From positions 41,511,923 through 41,575,922 of the forward strand of contig OW386293.2 in assembly GCA_936432065.2 (NCBI GenBank): 64,000 bases of DNA, in the 5' to 3' direction. The stretch is from Rutpela maculata. Its lineage: Eukaryota; Arthropoda; Insecta; Coleoptera; Cerambycidae. Positions 45,859 through 55,464 of this stretch are shown one piece after another (positions within the stretch are counted from its first letter, which is position 1; the number at the start of each line of letters is the position of its first letter). A program made the position numbers and the translations under genes. Below the pieces are notes generated by a model. That model saw nothing but the letters and a program-made list of their open reading frames with translations. It made no database searches and was not told the DNA's origin.

Positions 45859-46221
45859 TGTTATATAATATTACACGCTATCTTATTGCGACTTAGCCAT
45901 AATAAACCTTCACAGGTATATCGTATTTCACGATAACAGCTTCTCTTATTAATTGCTTATCTTCAAGATATCATATTACACCTTTGTTTCTCATAACTTG
46001 TGCAGACTGCAGAACTGCAATTCCTTTGTTATATATTTTGCTTACTCAGGTTCTGTATGTTATAAATATGACTAAACACGCTTTGTTGAATCAGTTATTA
46101 AACTCACTTAGAATGAAACACTTCTAATTATTATTATATTCCTTCTCCAAGAGCCAACGTTGGCTCCATGTAACTAAATAAAAGTTTTTAAAAAGCAATT
46201 CATGTGAACCGTGATCTAACA
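45859..46221 (+). repeat. 5' LTR of copy B (363 bp)
   Basis: TGTTATATAAT ... GTGATCTAACA. AATAAA at 46177-46182 is a candidate poly(A) signal; GAGCCAACGTTGGCTC palindrome at 46151-46166. Confidence 0.95.
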
Positions 46222-46222
46222 T

Positions 46223-46242
46223 TGGCGCAGTCGGTAGGATCC
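46223..46242 (+). other. Primer binding site, copy B
   Basis: TGGCGCAGTCGGTAGGATCC one base after the LTR; tRNA-Ser type. Confidence 0.85.
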
Positions 46243-46496
46243 GTAAACATCATCAGAACAAGAAGCCTAACTGGTAGTGAAGCGTAAGAGAACAAGGAGA
46301 ACATCTGCAGAAGGTGCCTAACTAGTACGTGTACATCTACGAGAACAAGGAGACCTTCCTCACTGGTGGTGGCGGATCCCAATCCCTTGACGGACGAAGA
46401 ACCTACCCATGGAAACGAAACTAACGTAAGTCATTATAAGAATCATCTCGTACCATTTTATTATTTTATTATTTTTCGCAACTTATTTTATTAAAA

Positions 46497-46732
46497 GTGT
46501 ATTATACTGCTAATACACTCGGCGCACAAAGCCAGTTCTATTGTCAAAGTGAAATCCATTCCTTTACAAACGCAACGAAACAAGTTTATTTAATTTTAAG
46601 TTTATTTATTTTCGTATTATACTGCTAATACGAAACATTGTGTATTATACAGCTAATATACAATCCATTTACGCACGCAACGTAACAAGCTAATTTTAAT
46701 TTAATTTAAGATCGTATCATACTGCTGATACG
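46497..46732 (+). promoter_or_regulatory. Four GTATTA-TACTGC-TAATAC hairpins in the leader, copy B
   Basis: Imperfectly repeated stem-loops at 46497-46518, 46613-46632, 46641-46662 and 46713-46732. Stems are GTATTA/TAATAC with loop TACTGC (TACAGC in the third). In the fourth both stem strands have changed, GTATCA/TGATAC, keeping the pairing. Hairpins 1 and 3 are each followed by a related AAACGCAACGAAACAAG / GCACGCAACGTAACAAG block, making a tandem unit of roughly 145 bp (46497 to 46641). Position between primer site and gag is that of the Su(Hw) insulator in gypsy, or of packaging/translation signals; the role here is unknown. Confidence 0.75.
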
Positions 46733-46775
46733 CAACCAATTTTTGTCCAAATAATATTTAAATACAAAAAGCAAA

Positions 46776-48182
46776 ATGCCAGATAGAGCTCAACCAGAGC
46801 CAGTTCAACCAGTGCCACCGGCACCAACCGAACAACAACTACAACAGCAACAACTACAACAACAACAACAACAACCTCAACCAGAGCAAATTGAGCCTTA
46901 CAAGCTCTCTGAGATATTTTCTCTAATACCTGAATTCGATGGCAATGCCATTAATTTACAAACATTCCTCAACTCCTGTCATTGCGCCCAAAGCATGGCA
47001 ATTGGAGATCAAAAAATTCTTTTGACCGTCCACATAAAAAATAAATTGAAAGGCAAAGCTGCCGAATTAATAAATTCTCGCAACCCTGGCACCTGGCCAG
47101 AAATCAAAGCACTATTGGAAACCCACTTTGGGGATTCCAGAGATCTAACGGCCCTGATTCAGGACCTGCAGCGCATTCACCAATTGCCAGGTGAATCCGC
47201 TCTAACATTTGTTTCGCGTTTACAAACGCACAATGCTAAAATGCACACCGCAGTGCAAAAGCAAAATTTAACCACAACGCAAAGAGCTGCACAATCAGAT
47301 CTCATCGAAACGATGACCTTAAACAATTTATTAACAGGCTTAGAACCGAATTTAGGCCGCATCATACGTGCTAGCAATCCTCCTAGCATACTGAAAGCCG
47401 TAAGCAGAATTCGTAGAGAGCTACAACTCTCCTATTTCGAACAACAGAAATTTCCGAAAAATAGTCCGGTCAAAAATCCCACTTTACAACAAAAACGACC
47501 CATTTCAAATTTCCAACAAAAATTCTGTTCATTTTGCAAACGCAATGGACATGTCATAAGCGAATGCCGCACAAGGCAACAATCGCAAACAATGCCGTCA
47601 ACTTCGCAAAATTTCCAACGACCAAATTACCCAGGAAATTCAAGTTTCCAAAACTTTTCACAAAACAATCAATTTATCCAGAGGACATTCCCTCAAAATG
47701 GCCAACCAAATCAACCACAGCAAAACAGGCCCTCAGCCATAAGACCGAACCCTAACTTCACACAACAACGACCATCCGCTATTCAGCCTAACCCGAATTT
47801 CAACCGTTTCAATCAACAAAAGGCTCATCATCTAAATTATGAACCTTACGAAAACCAATGTGATTATAACCAATACGACGACTACTCTTTCGACAATTAT
47901 CAAAATTGCCAAAGTCAAAATGAATCGTATGAAAATTATAATTTTGAAACCAATCAAAATATCCAGGAGAATTATACCGCTAATTCTCAGAACGAGCAAT
48001 ACGAGGATTATACTGCTAATCCTCAGGATTTTCGCTTAGATCCGGAGTACCCCACGGATACTCCAACGCAACAAACAGACCAATTCGAACCGATTACGGA
48101 ACTAGAAACCCAAATACAAACTATGAACCTAAACGACAGTTTCGACCCAATGCTGAATTTCCCAGAACAGACGTTCATGTAA
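46776..48182 (+). CDS. gag: Gag, copy B
   Basis: 468 residues, ATG start, same layout as copy A: polyQ/Pro N-terminus, capsid region 40-220, zinc knuckle C251-C254-H259-C264, low-complexity N/Q/Y-rich tail. One residue differs from A (E for K in YNFETNQ). Pol frame opens in -1 over the last codons. Confidence 0.93.
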   Translation: MPDRAQPEPVQPVPPAPTEQQLQQQQLQQQQQQPQPEQIEPYKLSEIFSLIPEFDGNAINLQTFLNSCHCAQSMAIGDQKILLTVHIKNKLKGKAAELINSRNPGTWPEIKALLETHFGDSRDLTALIQDLQRIHQLPGESALTFVSRLQTHNAKMHTAVQKQNLTTTQRAAQSDLIETMTLNNLLTGLEPNLGRIIRASNPPSILKAVSRIRRELQLSYFEQQKFPKNSPVKNPTLQQKRPISNFQQKFCSFCKRNGHVISECRTRQQSQTMPSTSQNFQRPNYPGNSSFQNFSQNNQFIQRTFPQNGQPNQPQQNRPSAIRPNPNFTQQRPSAIQPNPNFNRFNQQKAHHLNYEPYENQCDYNQYDDYSFDNYQNCQSQNESYENYNFETNQNIQENYTANSQNEQYEDYTANPQDFRLDPEYPTDTPTQQTDQFEPITELETQIQTMNLNDSFDPMLNFPEQTFM

Positions 48183-48232
48183 ATACACTTTCTCATACCC
48201 TATTAACCGTAAACTCAAAAAATCTCTATTAT

Positions 48233-50986
48233 ATGAAAGACGCAACTGGTAAATTTAAAATCTTAATTGACACAGGTGCAGGCATATCAATTTTTAAACC
48301 TAAAACAGCTGAAAATTACAGACGTAGATCTCCTGAAAATGTAATCATACAGGGTATCACTGATCAAAAAATTTATATCAACGAATCTGTTCTCATCCCC
48401 TTTTCAAATGAGTCACACAAAGTTTATATCTATAATCTAGATATAGATTTCGATGGATTATTAGGCGCAGACTTTTTAGAACATTACGAATGCCAAGTAG
48501 ACTTTAAAAATAAACAACTAGTCACAAATTTTAAAACCGTACCATTATTTAAAGTCACTGAAGAAACTACAGTAAATTTACCTGTACAACCAACTAGTAA
48601 CTCTAACATCAAAAACCAAAATCCAAATTTAGGCAATATCAAAAATTTAATTTCTATCGAACCTCGCATGGAAAAAATTTGTAAACTAAAATGTAACCTG
48701 AGAAATACCGAGGCTACACTGTTAGCCCAGGAAAACGAGAAAGTACGCTTACCAAATGCTATTGTCAAAATCGATAACAATGGAGAATTTTTAACCTCAA
48801 TTATAAACGCTAATGCAATACCAAAAACGGTAAATTTTTCTAACATAAAACTAGAGCCAGTACAAAAATTCAAATCAATTTTCAATTTAAACACTCAAAA
48901 TTCTGACTCACACCTACAGACGGACAGATCCTTCGAAATTAGGAACGAATTGCGCTTGGATCATCTAAACGAAGAAGAGGCCGAAATAGTAACGCAGCTT
49001 TGTTTAGACTTTCAAGATATATTCTATTTGGAAGGAGACAATTTAACTTTTACTAACGAAATTAAGCATTCCATTGATACGAACGATTCAAAACCGGTTT
49101 TCACAAAGTCATATCGCTACCCTCATATCCATAAAGAGGAAGTCAAAACACAAGTCTCTAATATGCTTGATCAAGGCATCATTAGACCTTCGATTTCTCC
49201 CTGGTCCTCTCCAGTTTGCGTTGTACCTAAAAAACTCGACGCCTCCGGTAAACAAAAATGGCGAGTTGTAGTGGACTACAGAAAACTCAACGAACTGACT
49301 ATTGACGATAAATACCCGCTACCCAATATTTCCGACCTCCTCGATCAATTAGGTAAATGTCAATATTTTACAACTCTAGACTTAGCCTCCGGATTTCACC
49401 AAATCGAGATTGATGCGAAAGACATTAAAAAAACTGCTTTCACAGTTGAAAATGGTCATTTTGAATTCGTAAGAATGCCTTTTGGACTTAAGAATGCTCC
49501 ATCAACATTTCAAAGAGTGATGGATAACATTTTATTAGGTATCCAAAATGAACGATGTCTCGTCTACATGGACGATATTATTGTTTACTCCCCTACTATT
49601 CACGAGCATATTTCTCGATTAACAGAAGTTTTCAAAAGATTACAGAAAGCCAATCTCAAAATTCAACCCGACAAATGCGAGCTTCTCCGCAAAGAAGTCG
49701 CTTATTTAGGACATCTCATTACAAAAGACGGCGTAAAACCGAATCCTTCGAAAGTTGACGCTATTCTAAATTTCCCTCAACCAAAAAATCAAAAAGAAAT
49801 TAAATCATTTCTAGGCTTAGCCGGATATTATAGGCGCTTTATCCCTAATTTCTCCAAGATAACCAAGCCCTTAACAAAACTACTACAAAAAGACGTACCA
49901 TTTCTCTTCAACAATGATTGTATAAATTCTTTTCAAAATTTGAAACAAACATTAACGACAACTCCGATATTAATCTACCCTAACTTTGATGAACCTTTCG
50001 TTCTAACCACTGATGCGAGCGCATTTGCCGTCGGCTCAGTGCTGAGCCAGGGGCCTATTGGCAAAGATTTACCCATTGCCTATGCTTCTAGAACCTTGTG
50101 CAGTGCAGAAACTAAATATTCAACGATTGAACGCGAGCTTTTGTCGATAGTATGGAGTGTAAAGCACTTTAGACCATATCTGTATGGTAGAAAGTTCAAG
50201 CTTGTCACCGACCATAGACCACTCACCTGGCTATTCTCTATAAAAGATCCAGGAAGTAGACTTGCCCGTTGGCAACTCAAATTAGAAGAGTACGACTATG
50301 AAATAATTTATAAACCCGGTAAAATCAATAAGAACGCGGACGCACTTTCCAGAATCAAAATTAATCATTTTTCCGAATGTTCAAAATTCTATTCAAAAGT
50401 TCTAGCCGCGAATGACGAAGAGTCAGACGACGACGAATACCCAGACGATAATAACGAAATCACTAACGAACAAATTTCCCAAGAATTTGAAACTTTCGCC
50501 AACTTATATAAAACAACATCTTTAATTGACTATTCGAAAATCAAAGCCTCGAACAAACAACTTTTGTATCGAGAACATAAAGATATTATAACCTTCTTCC
50601 AACAAAACAACTTACAAGACCTCCATCATAAAATTATCGAGGACATATTCGAAGAAAATCCCGAATTTCATAACGATAAAATCAATATTGTATCAAGCAA
50701 AACGGTCAGACATAGGAGATATTTTATCATCCCTCTACCTTTTGATATCGAATCTGTAATTGAACATCTATTTTTGGTATTATTTAAAAATCAAGATGTC
50801 CTAGACCTCTCTAAGACATACTTTGTCGAAAATAATTTAGACCTCCACATACTTGAAATCCTATCATTCATTTTTGCAGAAAAAGACTTAAAAGTAGTAA
50901 TTTGTCAAGAATTGCCGACGAAGATGAAATTCCAATTATATTGGAGCAAAATCATTTTGGTAAAAATAATCTACGTCGCGGAATAA
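48233..50986 (+). CDS. pol: Pol: protease-reverse transcriptase-RNase H, copy B
   Basis: 917 codons with the same domains as copy A (protease D13, RT YMDD 445-448, RNase H D594/E633/D660). Five visible changes from A: P61S, I162T, W329C, Q399K and L-to-F near 838. W329 and Q399 lie in the conserved SPW..PVW and D.QKTAF stretches of RT, so copy B is the more likely to be impaired. The frame is open upstream of the ATG and overlaps gag in -1. It ends 84 nt into the integrase frame. Confidence 0.93.
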   Translation: MKDATGKFKILIDTGAGISIFKPKTAENYRRRSPENVIIQGITDQKIYINESVLIPFSNESHKVYIYNLDIDFDGLLGADFLEHYECQVDFKNKQLVTNFKTVPLFKVTEETTVNLPVQPTSNSNIKNQNPNLGNIKNLISIEPRMEKICKLKCNLRNTEATLLAQENEKVRLPNAIVKIDNNGEFLTSIINANAIPKTVNFSNIKLEPVQKFKSIFNLNTQNSDSHLQTDRSFEIRNELRLDHLNEEEAEIVTQLCLDFQDIFYLEGDNLTFTNEIKHSIDTNDSKPVFTKSYRYPHIHKEEVKTQVSNMLDQGIIRPSISPWSSPVCVVPKKLDASGKQKWRVVVDYRKLNELTIDDKYPLPNISDLLDQLGKCQYFTTLDLASGFHQIEIDAKDIKKTAFTVENGHFEFVRMPFGLKNAPSTFQRVMDNILLGIQNERCLVYMDDIIVYSPTIHEHISRLTEVFKRLQKANLKIQPDKCELLRKEVAYLGHLITKDGVKPNPSKVDAILNFPQPKNQKEIKSFLGLAGYYRRFIPNFSKITKPLTKLLQKDVPFLFNNDCINSFQNLKQTLTTTPILIYPNFDEPFVLTTDASAFAVGSVLSQGPIGKDLPIAYASRTLCSAETKYSTIERELLSIVWSVKHFRPYLYGRKFKLVTDHRPLTWLFSIKDPGSRLARWQLKLEEYDYEIIYKPGKINKNADALSRIKINHFSECSKFYSKVLAANDEESDDDEYPDDNNEITNEQISQEFETFANLYKTTSLIDYSKIKASNKQLLYREHKDIITFFQQNNLQDLHHKIIEDIFEENPEFHNDKINIVSSKTVRHRRYFIIPLPFDIESVIEHLFLVLFKNQDVLDLSKTYFVENNLDLHILEILSFIFAEKDLKVVICQELPTKMKFQLYWSKIILVKIIYVAE

Positions 50987-51951
50987 ATGAAACGATTAGA
51001 AGAATTAGAGAAAAATACACTTGGCAAGGTCTAACTAAAGACGTTGAAAATTTTATAAAAAATTGCGAAACTTGCCAAAAGACTAAAGTATGCCGGAAAA
51101 ACCTTAATAACCCTCTAGTAGTCACAGAAACCCCAAGAACACCATTCGAAAGAATTAATATCGATTTATTTGAATTCCCAACTCGAAATTACGCTTTAAC
51201 TATTCGCGACGAGTTAACTAAATTTACACAAGCCTATGCAGTCCCGGACAAATCCGCAAAATCCGTCGTAAATACCTTGTTGTTATACTTTCAACATTAC
51301 GGCACCCCGCTAAGAATCCATTGCGATTACGGTGGCGAATTTGACAACCGTTTGCTCAAAGATCTCTGCACCCTCTACGACATAAAACTGACGTATTCAA
51401 GCGTAGGACATCCCCAATCGAACGGATCCATAGAAAGATTTCATGCTACTCTAGCTGAAATGATAAGAATTCATAAAACTGAAAATCCGAACGAACATCC
51501 TTTCACAATTTTACCATATGCAGTAATATGCTATAACAATTCAGTAAATAAAACACACGGTTTCACCCCATACGAACTCGTATTTGGACATACGTCCAAC
51601 AGACCACCTGAAACTTTGTATAACCAAAAAGAGTTAATAACCAAATACGTTAGGGATTTAAACAACAGAATATCTCACTACTATAAAATAGCCCGTAGTC
51701 GAACGCAAGCTCAAAAGGAGAAAGCGAAAGTTCGCTTTGATAGAAATGTTCCCCAAAAACGACCCGAATACAAAATAGGTGACTTAGTTTACGTAAAAGA
51801 ATCACAAATCAAAAACAAATTGCAAAACAAATTTAACGGTCCTTTTAAAATAAAAGAAATTTTTCAAAATTCTGCTACCTTATTAAACCTCGAAACGAAA
51901 CAAGAAACCAAAGTAAATTTTGATAGAATGAAACCATATACTGAAAATTAA
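50902..51951 (+). CDS. pol: Integrase frame of pol, copy B
   Basis: Same 349-codon frame as copy A, with D88, D142, E178 (35-residue spacing), GPFKIKEI near the C-terminus, and the same atypical LRRG replacing the second zinc-finger His. S210C compared with A. In -1 frame to the preceding pol frame; begins at a TTG, with the frame remaining open a little further upstream. Confidence 0.9.
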   Translation: MSRIADEDEIPIILEQNHFGKNNLRRGINETIRRIREKYTWQGLTKDVENFIKNCETCQKTKVCRKNLNNPLVVTETPRTPFERINIDLFEFPTRNYALTIRDELTKFTQAYAVPDKSAKSVVNTLLLYFQHYGTPLRIHCDYGGEFDNRLLKDLCTLYDIKLTYSSVGHPQSNGSIERFHATLAEMIRIHKTENPNEHPFTILPYAVICYNNSVNKTHGFTPYELVFGHTSNRPPETLYNQKELITKYVRDLNNRISHYYKIARSRTQAQKEKAKVRFDRNVPQKRPEYKIGDLVYVKESQIKNKLQNKFNGPFKIKEIFQNSATLLNLETKQETKVNFDRMKPYTEN

Positions 51952-51952
51952 A

Positions 51953-51963
51953 TTTATTTTCAG
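51953..51963 (+). other. env splice acceptor, copy B
   Basis: TTTATTTTCAG directly after the integrase stop; the env frame opens at 51965. Confidence 0.65.
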
Positions 51964-53802
51964 GTTTCTCCTGCCGTTCGGATCAGCACTCTGTCAATAC
52001 AAAATTATCCCAATCAATAACACCGTTGGTGTATACTACCACCAAGACACGGACATCGTGGTGACAAATGACAAATGGACTCTACTAGTGCATAAAAACA
52101 TTTCATCCCTCAAACTAGCTTTTGACAAAAATCAAAATATCTTAGACAGAATCCTGTACACTCTCCATAATGGTGATCATAAGTCAATTATTTTTACGAG
52201 TGAAATTAAAACAGACTTTAACGTTTTAACACAAATATCCAACTCTATTAAAATGAAATTTGACGAAATCTTCTCAGATACAAAAAGATATAAACGAGGA
52301 ATACTTAACGGTATCGGTACAATATTCCAATCCATAACTGGTAACCTAGATGCTGAAGATGGCCAGTACTATACTAATTGTATAAATAAACTAAATAATG
52401 ACGAACATCAATTGGAAAACTTAATCAAAAATCAAATTTCAGTTACAACTTCTGTTATTAAAAACTTCAACTCGACTATACAAAAATTACAAATTGACGA
52501 GGAAACCTTTAACAAAGATCTCGAAGAAATAGAACACACAATTCAAACAATGACTCAAGCTATCGAGGCTGCTCACATAAAACTAAAATTTTTATACATT
52601 TCCGAACAATTAATGGCAAGCTATTTGTATATCGAAGATAATTTAAACGACATTCTAAATTCAATAACATTTGCCAGACTAGGAATCATTCACACGTCAA
52701 TCATAACCCCTAATCATTTGGTAACAGCATTACAAGAAATTTCACAGAGCTTACGAAGGAACAATTTGCCTCTCCCCATTAAATTATCGGCAGTTGCTAA
52801 GTATTTGGATATTATTGAATTACAAGCGTTTCAAATGGATTCTAACTTAGTATTTGTTTTAACAATACCACTTGTTGAACCCCAAAATTATAACACCTAT
52901 CGCCTATATCCTATCCCGATACTTGATAACAGAACTGGTCTACATCACATTTATCTATTTCACAAAAATATATCGCGAGAGATGATGATTCTTTGATGTA
53001 CATACCTATACAAAATTTGAAAGAATGCAAACCACTTTATTTTGGAACCAAACTATGTTCGAACCTGTTTGCCTATCCTATCGACCAAAATGCCATATGT
53101 GAAGCCAGAATACTAAAACCATTGCCAAAACTTCCAGAGAACTGTCAAACTTCCTTCATTATTAGTCAGGGATACAACGTCCAAGAACTTGAAGACAACA
53201 CATGGCTAGTAATTAATTCCGAACCACTTCACATTACCATCAACTGTCCAAAGAGAGAATCCACAACAGAGTTAATCAACAAAAATTCCATCATCAAACT
53301 ACAACCAGGATGTTACGCCTATGCAGGCATTACTAGAATACAAGCCAGTGCCAAAGACTTTTCCGAAATTAAGGACAATTCACATCCTATCCAAATTCCT
53401 TTTGAATGCTGTAATCACATGCCCGACAAAATCGAAATTCCAAAATTAAAACCTCTCAAATTAAACAATCTCGACGTAGAAGACCTAGATATTGCTAAAA
53501 ACAAATTGGACCAATATTCCAAAGACTTGGATGACCTCATAAATGAACCTTTTGTGACCAAACACATATCTTGGTTCACATATTTCATAATCACTCTCAT
53601 CATCCTATTAGTTCTACTTTACATAACTTGTAAATGCAGAAGAAGAAGATGTGGAGCATTGCGAATCCAACCCTCAATGGATAACCCTCCTTCACCTCCT
53701 TCAGAGCGAAGCAGAGTATTTACCAAATTTCCTAGACTGATCCCTCCAAGAAAGCGACCCGGTATTAGACCTCAAGAAGAAGAGGACATCGAGTTAACAT
53801 AG
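51964..53802 (+). pseudogene. env: Envelope glycoprotein, copy B (1-nt frameshift)
   Basis: Equivalent to the open env of copy A, but a T is missing from a short T-run near 52,950 (CACATTTATC where A has one more T). The frame shifts and stops after about 297 residues past the GTG plus 15 aberrant ones, at 52,994-52,996. Only the N-terminal part with the KRYKR site would be made, without the membrane anchor. The remainder continues in another frame to 53,802 with the anchor and Pro-rich tail still intact, so the break is recent. Also L56V and an H-to-D change in the tail relative to A. Confidence 0.9.
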
Positions 53803-54025
53803 ACTTTCATGTGGAGTTTTACCCTTGTCTATTCATTTAGACTATTGTATTTTATCCTTATTACGTTATGTAATGTTTTATTATCGCTTACCAATTTTAA
53901 CTTTTACATTATTTTATTATTTTGCTTTGTATTCATTCAACATTGTTTCAATTTATTTTTGCATTATATTCATTTAACGTTTTAACAATTTTCAAAAGTT
54001 GCTGCATAACATCAACTTTTTTATT

Positions 54026-54036
54026 AAGGGGGAAGT
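54026..54036 (+). other. Polypurine tract, copy B
   Basis: AAGGGGGAAGT abutting the 3' LTR. Confidence 0.85.
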
Positions 54037-54399
54037 TGTTATATAATATTACACGCTATCTTATTGCGACTTAGCCATAATAAACCTTCACAGGTATATC
54101 GTATTTCACGATAACAGCTTCTCTTATTAATTGCTTATCTTCAAGATATCATATTACACCTTTGTTTCTCATAACTTGTGCAGACTGCAGAACTGCAATT
54201 CCTTTGTTATATATTTTGCTTACTCAGGTTCTGTATGTTATAAATATGACTAAACACGCTTTGTTGAATCAGTTATTAAACTCACTTAGAATGAAACACT
54301 TCTAATTATTATTATATTCCTTCTCCAAGAGCCAACGTTGGCTCCATGTAACTAAATAAAAGTTTTTAAAAAGCAATTCATGTGAACCGTGATCTAACA
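54037..54399 (+). repeat. 3' LTR of copy B (363 bp)
   Basis: Same sequence as 45859-46221; ends CTAACA, followed by the TACA array. Confidence 0.95.
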
Positions 54400-54678
54400 T
54401 ACATACATACATACATACATACATACATACATACATACATACATACATACATACATACATACATACATACATACATACATACATACATACATACATACAT
54501 ACATACATACATACATACATACATACATACATACATACATACATACATACATACATACATACATACATACATACATACATACATACATACATACATACAT
54601 ACATACATACATACATACATACATACATACATACATACATACATACATACATACATACATACATACATACATACATAC
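54400..54678 (+). repeat. (TACA)n microsatellite, ~70 units
   Basis: Perfect tetranucleotide array of about 279 bp starting at the LTR edge. The remainder of the target array of the errantivirus pair. Confidence 0.95.
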
Positions 54679-55464
54679 AAAGCAATTTAGATAAAAGCTT
54701 GTAAAATTGATGAAACGAGGAGTTTTTCGAAGTTAGAACTAATGCAGTGGAGTAAAAAAATCAAAATAGATATGGCTGTTCGACCTTAAGTGTCTCAGTT
54801 CAAATCGTAGGCAACATATCTTTTTCCTTTTACCAAAAATATCCAATGATACTTAGTCCTGAGATCATCATTTATTTCGAAAAATTAGGGAAATCCTAAG
54901 AATATATAATATATACTTACCGAGTATGACTGTTTTGTTGATAGCCATCGTAGCTCACAACTATTGTTAATAGATTACGTGGTACTACAGAAGATATCTG
55001 AATTTAATTGAATATAAATGTGTTCCCTAATTGAAGAAAAAAATGATCTATGTGTGCATGTAGTAATTTGCTGTCAAACCAAATCGGGTTTTGAATGATA
55101 CTTGGATTTATTTATTATTATTAAATATACCTCTACTTTAGATTGTCATCTAAAATACATTAATCATTCTTTTACTTTATTTAAAACTAAATTTTATGCT
55201 TATTGACATTGTCTGTTATTCATTTGCGAAAATTATGTCAAAATCTGTTTCACCATCTTCTAAATACCTACTTATTTTAATAACAAGACACAGTATGTCC
55301 CTTTAAACTTCAAATACTCTTCTAATCAGAGAGGGTGTACCCCTTTGCTGTTTGTTATTTACATCAACGATATATTCACTTGACGTAATTTTAATTTGTA
55401 GTGATAAACATTTAAACGACCTAAACACAGCGAAAGTAAAACCGAGAAATTATTCTATGTAAAT
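54679..55464. other. AT-rich intergenic sequence
   Basis: No gene or clear repeat recognised. GTTCAAATCG at about 54,800 resembles a tRNA B box in isolation, but there is no matching A box or cloverleaf. Confidence 0.45.

Larger units (their letters stand above)
45859..54399 (+). mobile_element. Errantivirus copy B (8,541 bp, plus strand)
   Basis: Right half of the 17.1-kb palindrome; same organisation as copy A. Its two LTRs are identical by eye. It has about a dozen visible amino-acid differences from copy A plus one frameshift in env. Divergent from A by well under 1%, so the two are either near-simultaneous insertions or kept alike by gene conversion. Confidence 0.95.

Noticed and set aside
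45327..46382. Mirror 60-codon frames at 45327-45509 and 46200-46382
   Set aside because: They lie in the leader/primer-site region of the errantiviruses, antisense to the genomic RNA, with no domain; chance frames.
50902..50990. A programmed -1 frameshift heptamer in the RNaseH/integrase overlap
   Set aside because: The A-runs (GTAAAAATAAT, GCAAAATC) do not fit X-XXY-YYZ in the pol frame, so I did not annotate a slippery site.
37309..54399. Palindrome as a long-read hairpin (missed adapter) artefact
   Set aside because: An artefact would mirror the flanks too. The outer microsatellite reads TACA on both sides, the flanking unique sequences differ, and the two copies differ at a dozen or more sites.
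54302..54690. Several 90-127-codon frames of repeated MYVC or THTYI
   Set aside because: Translations of the (TACA)n microsatellite on both strands.
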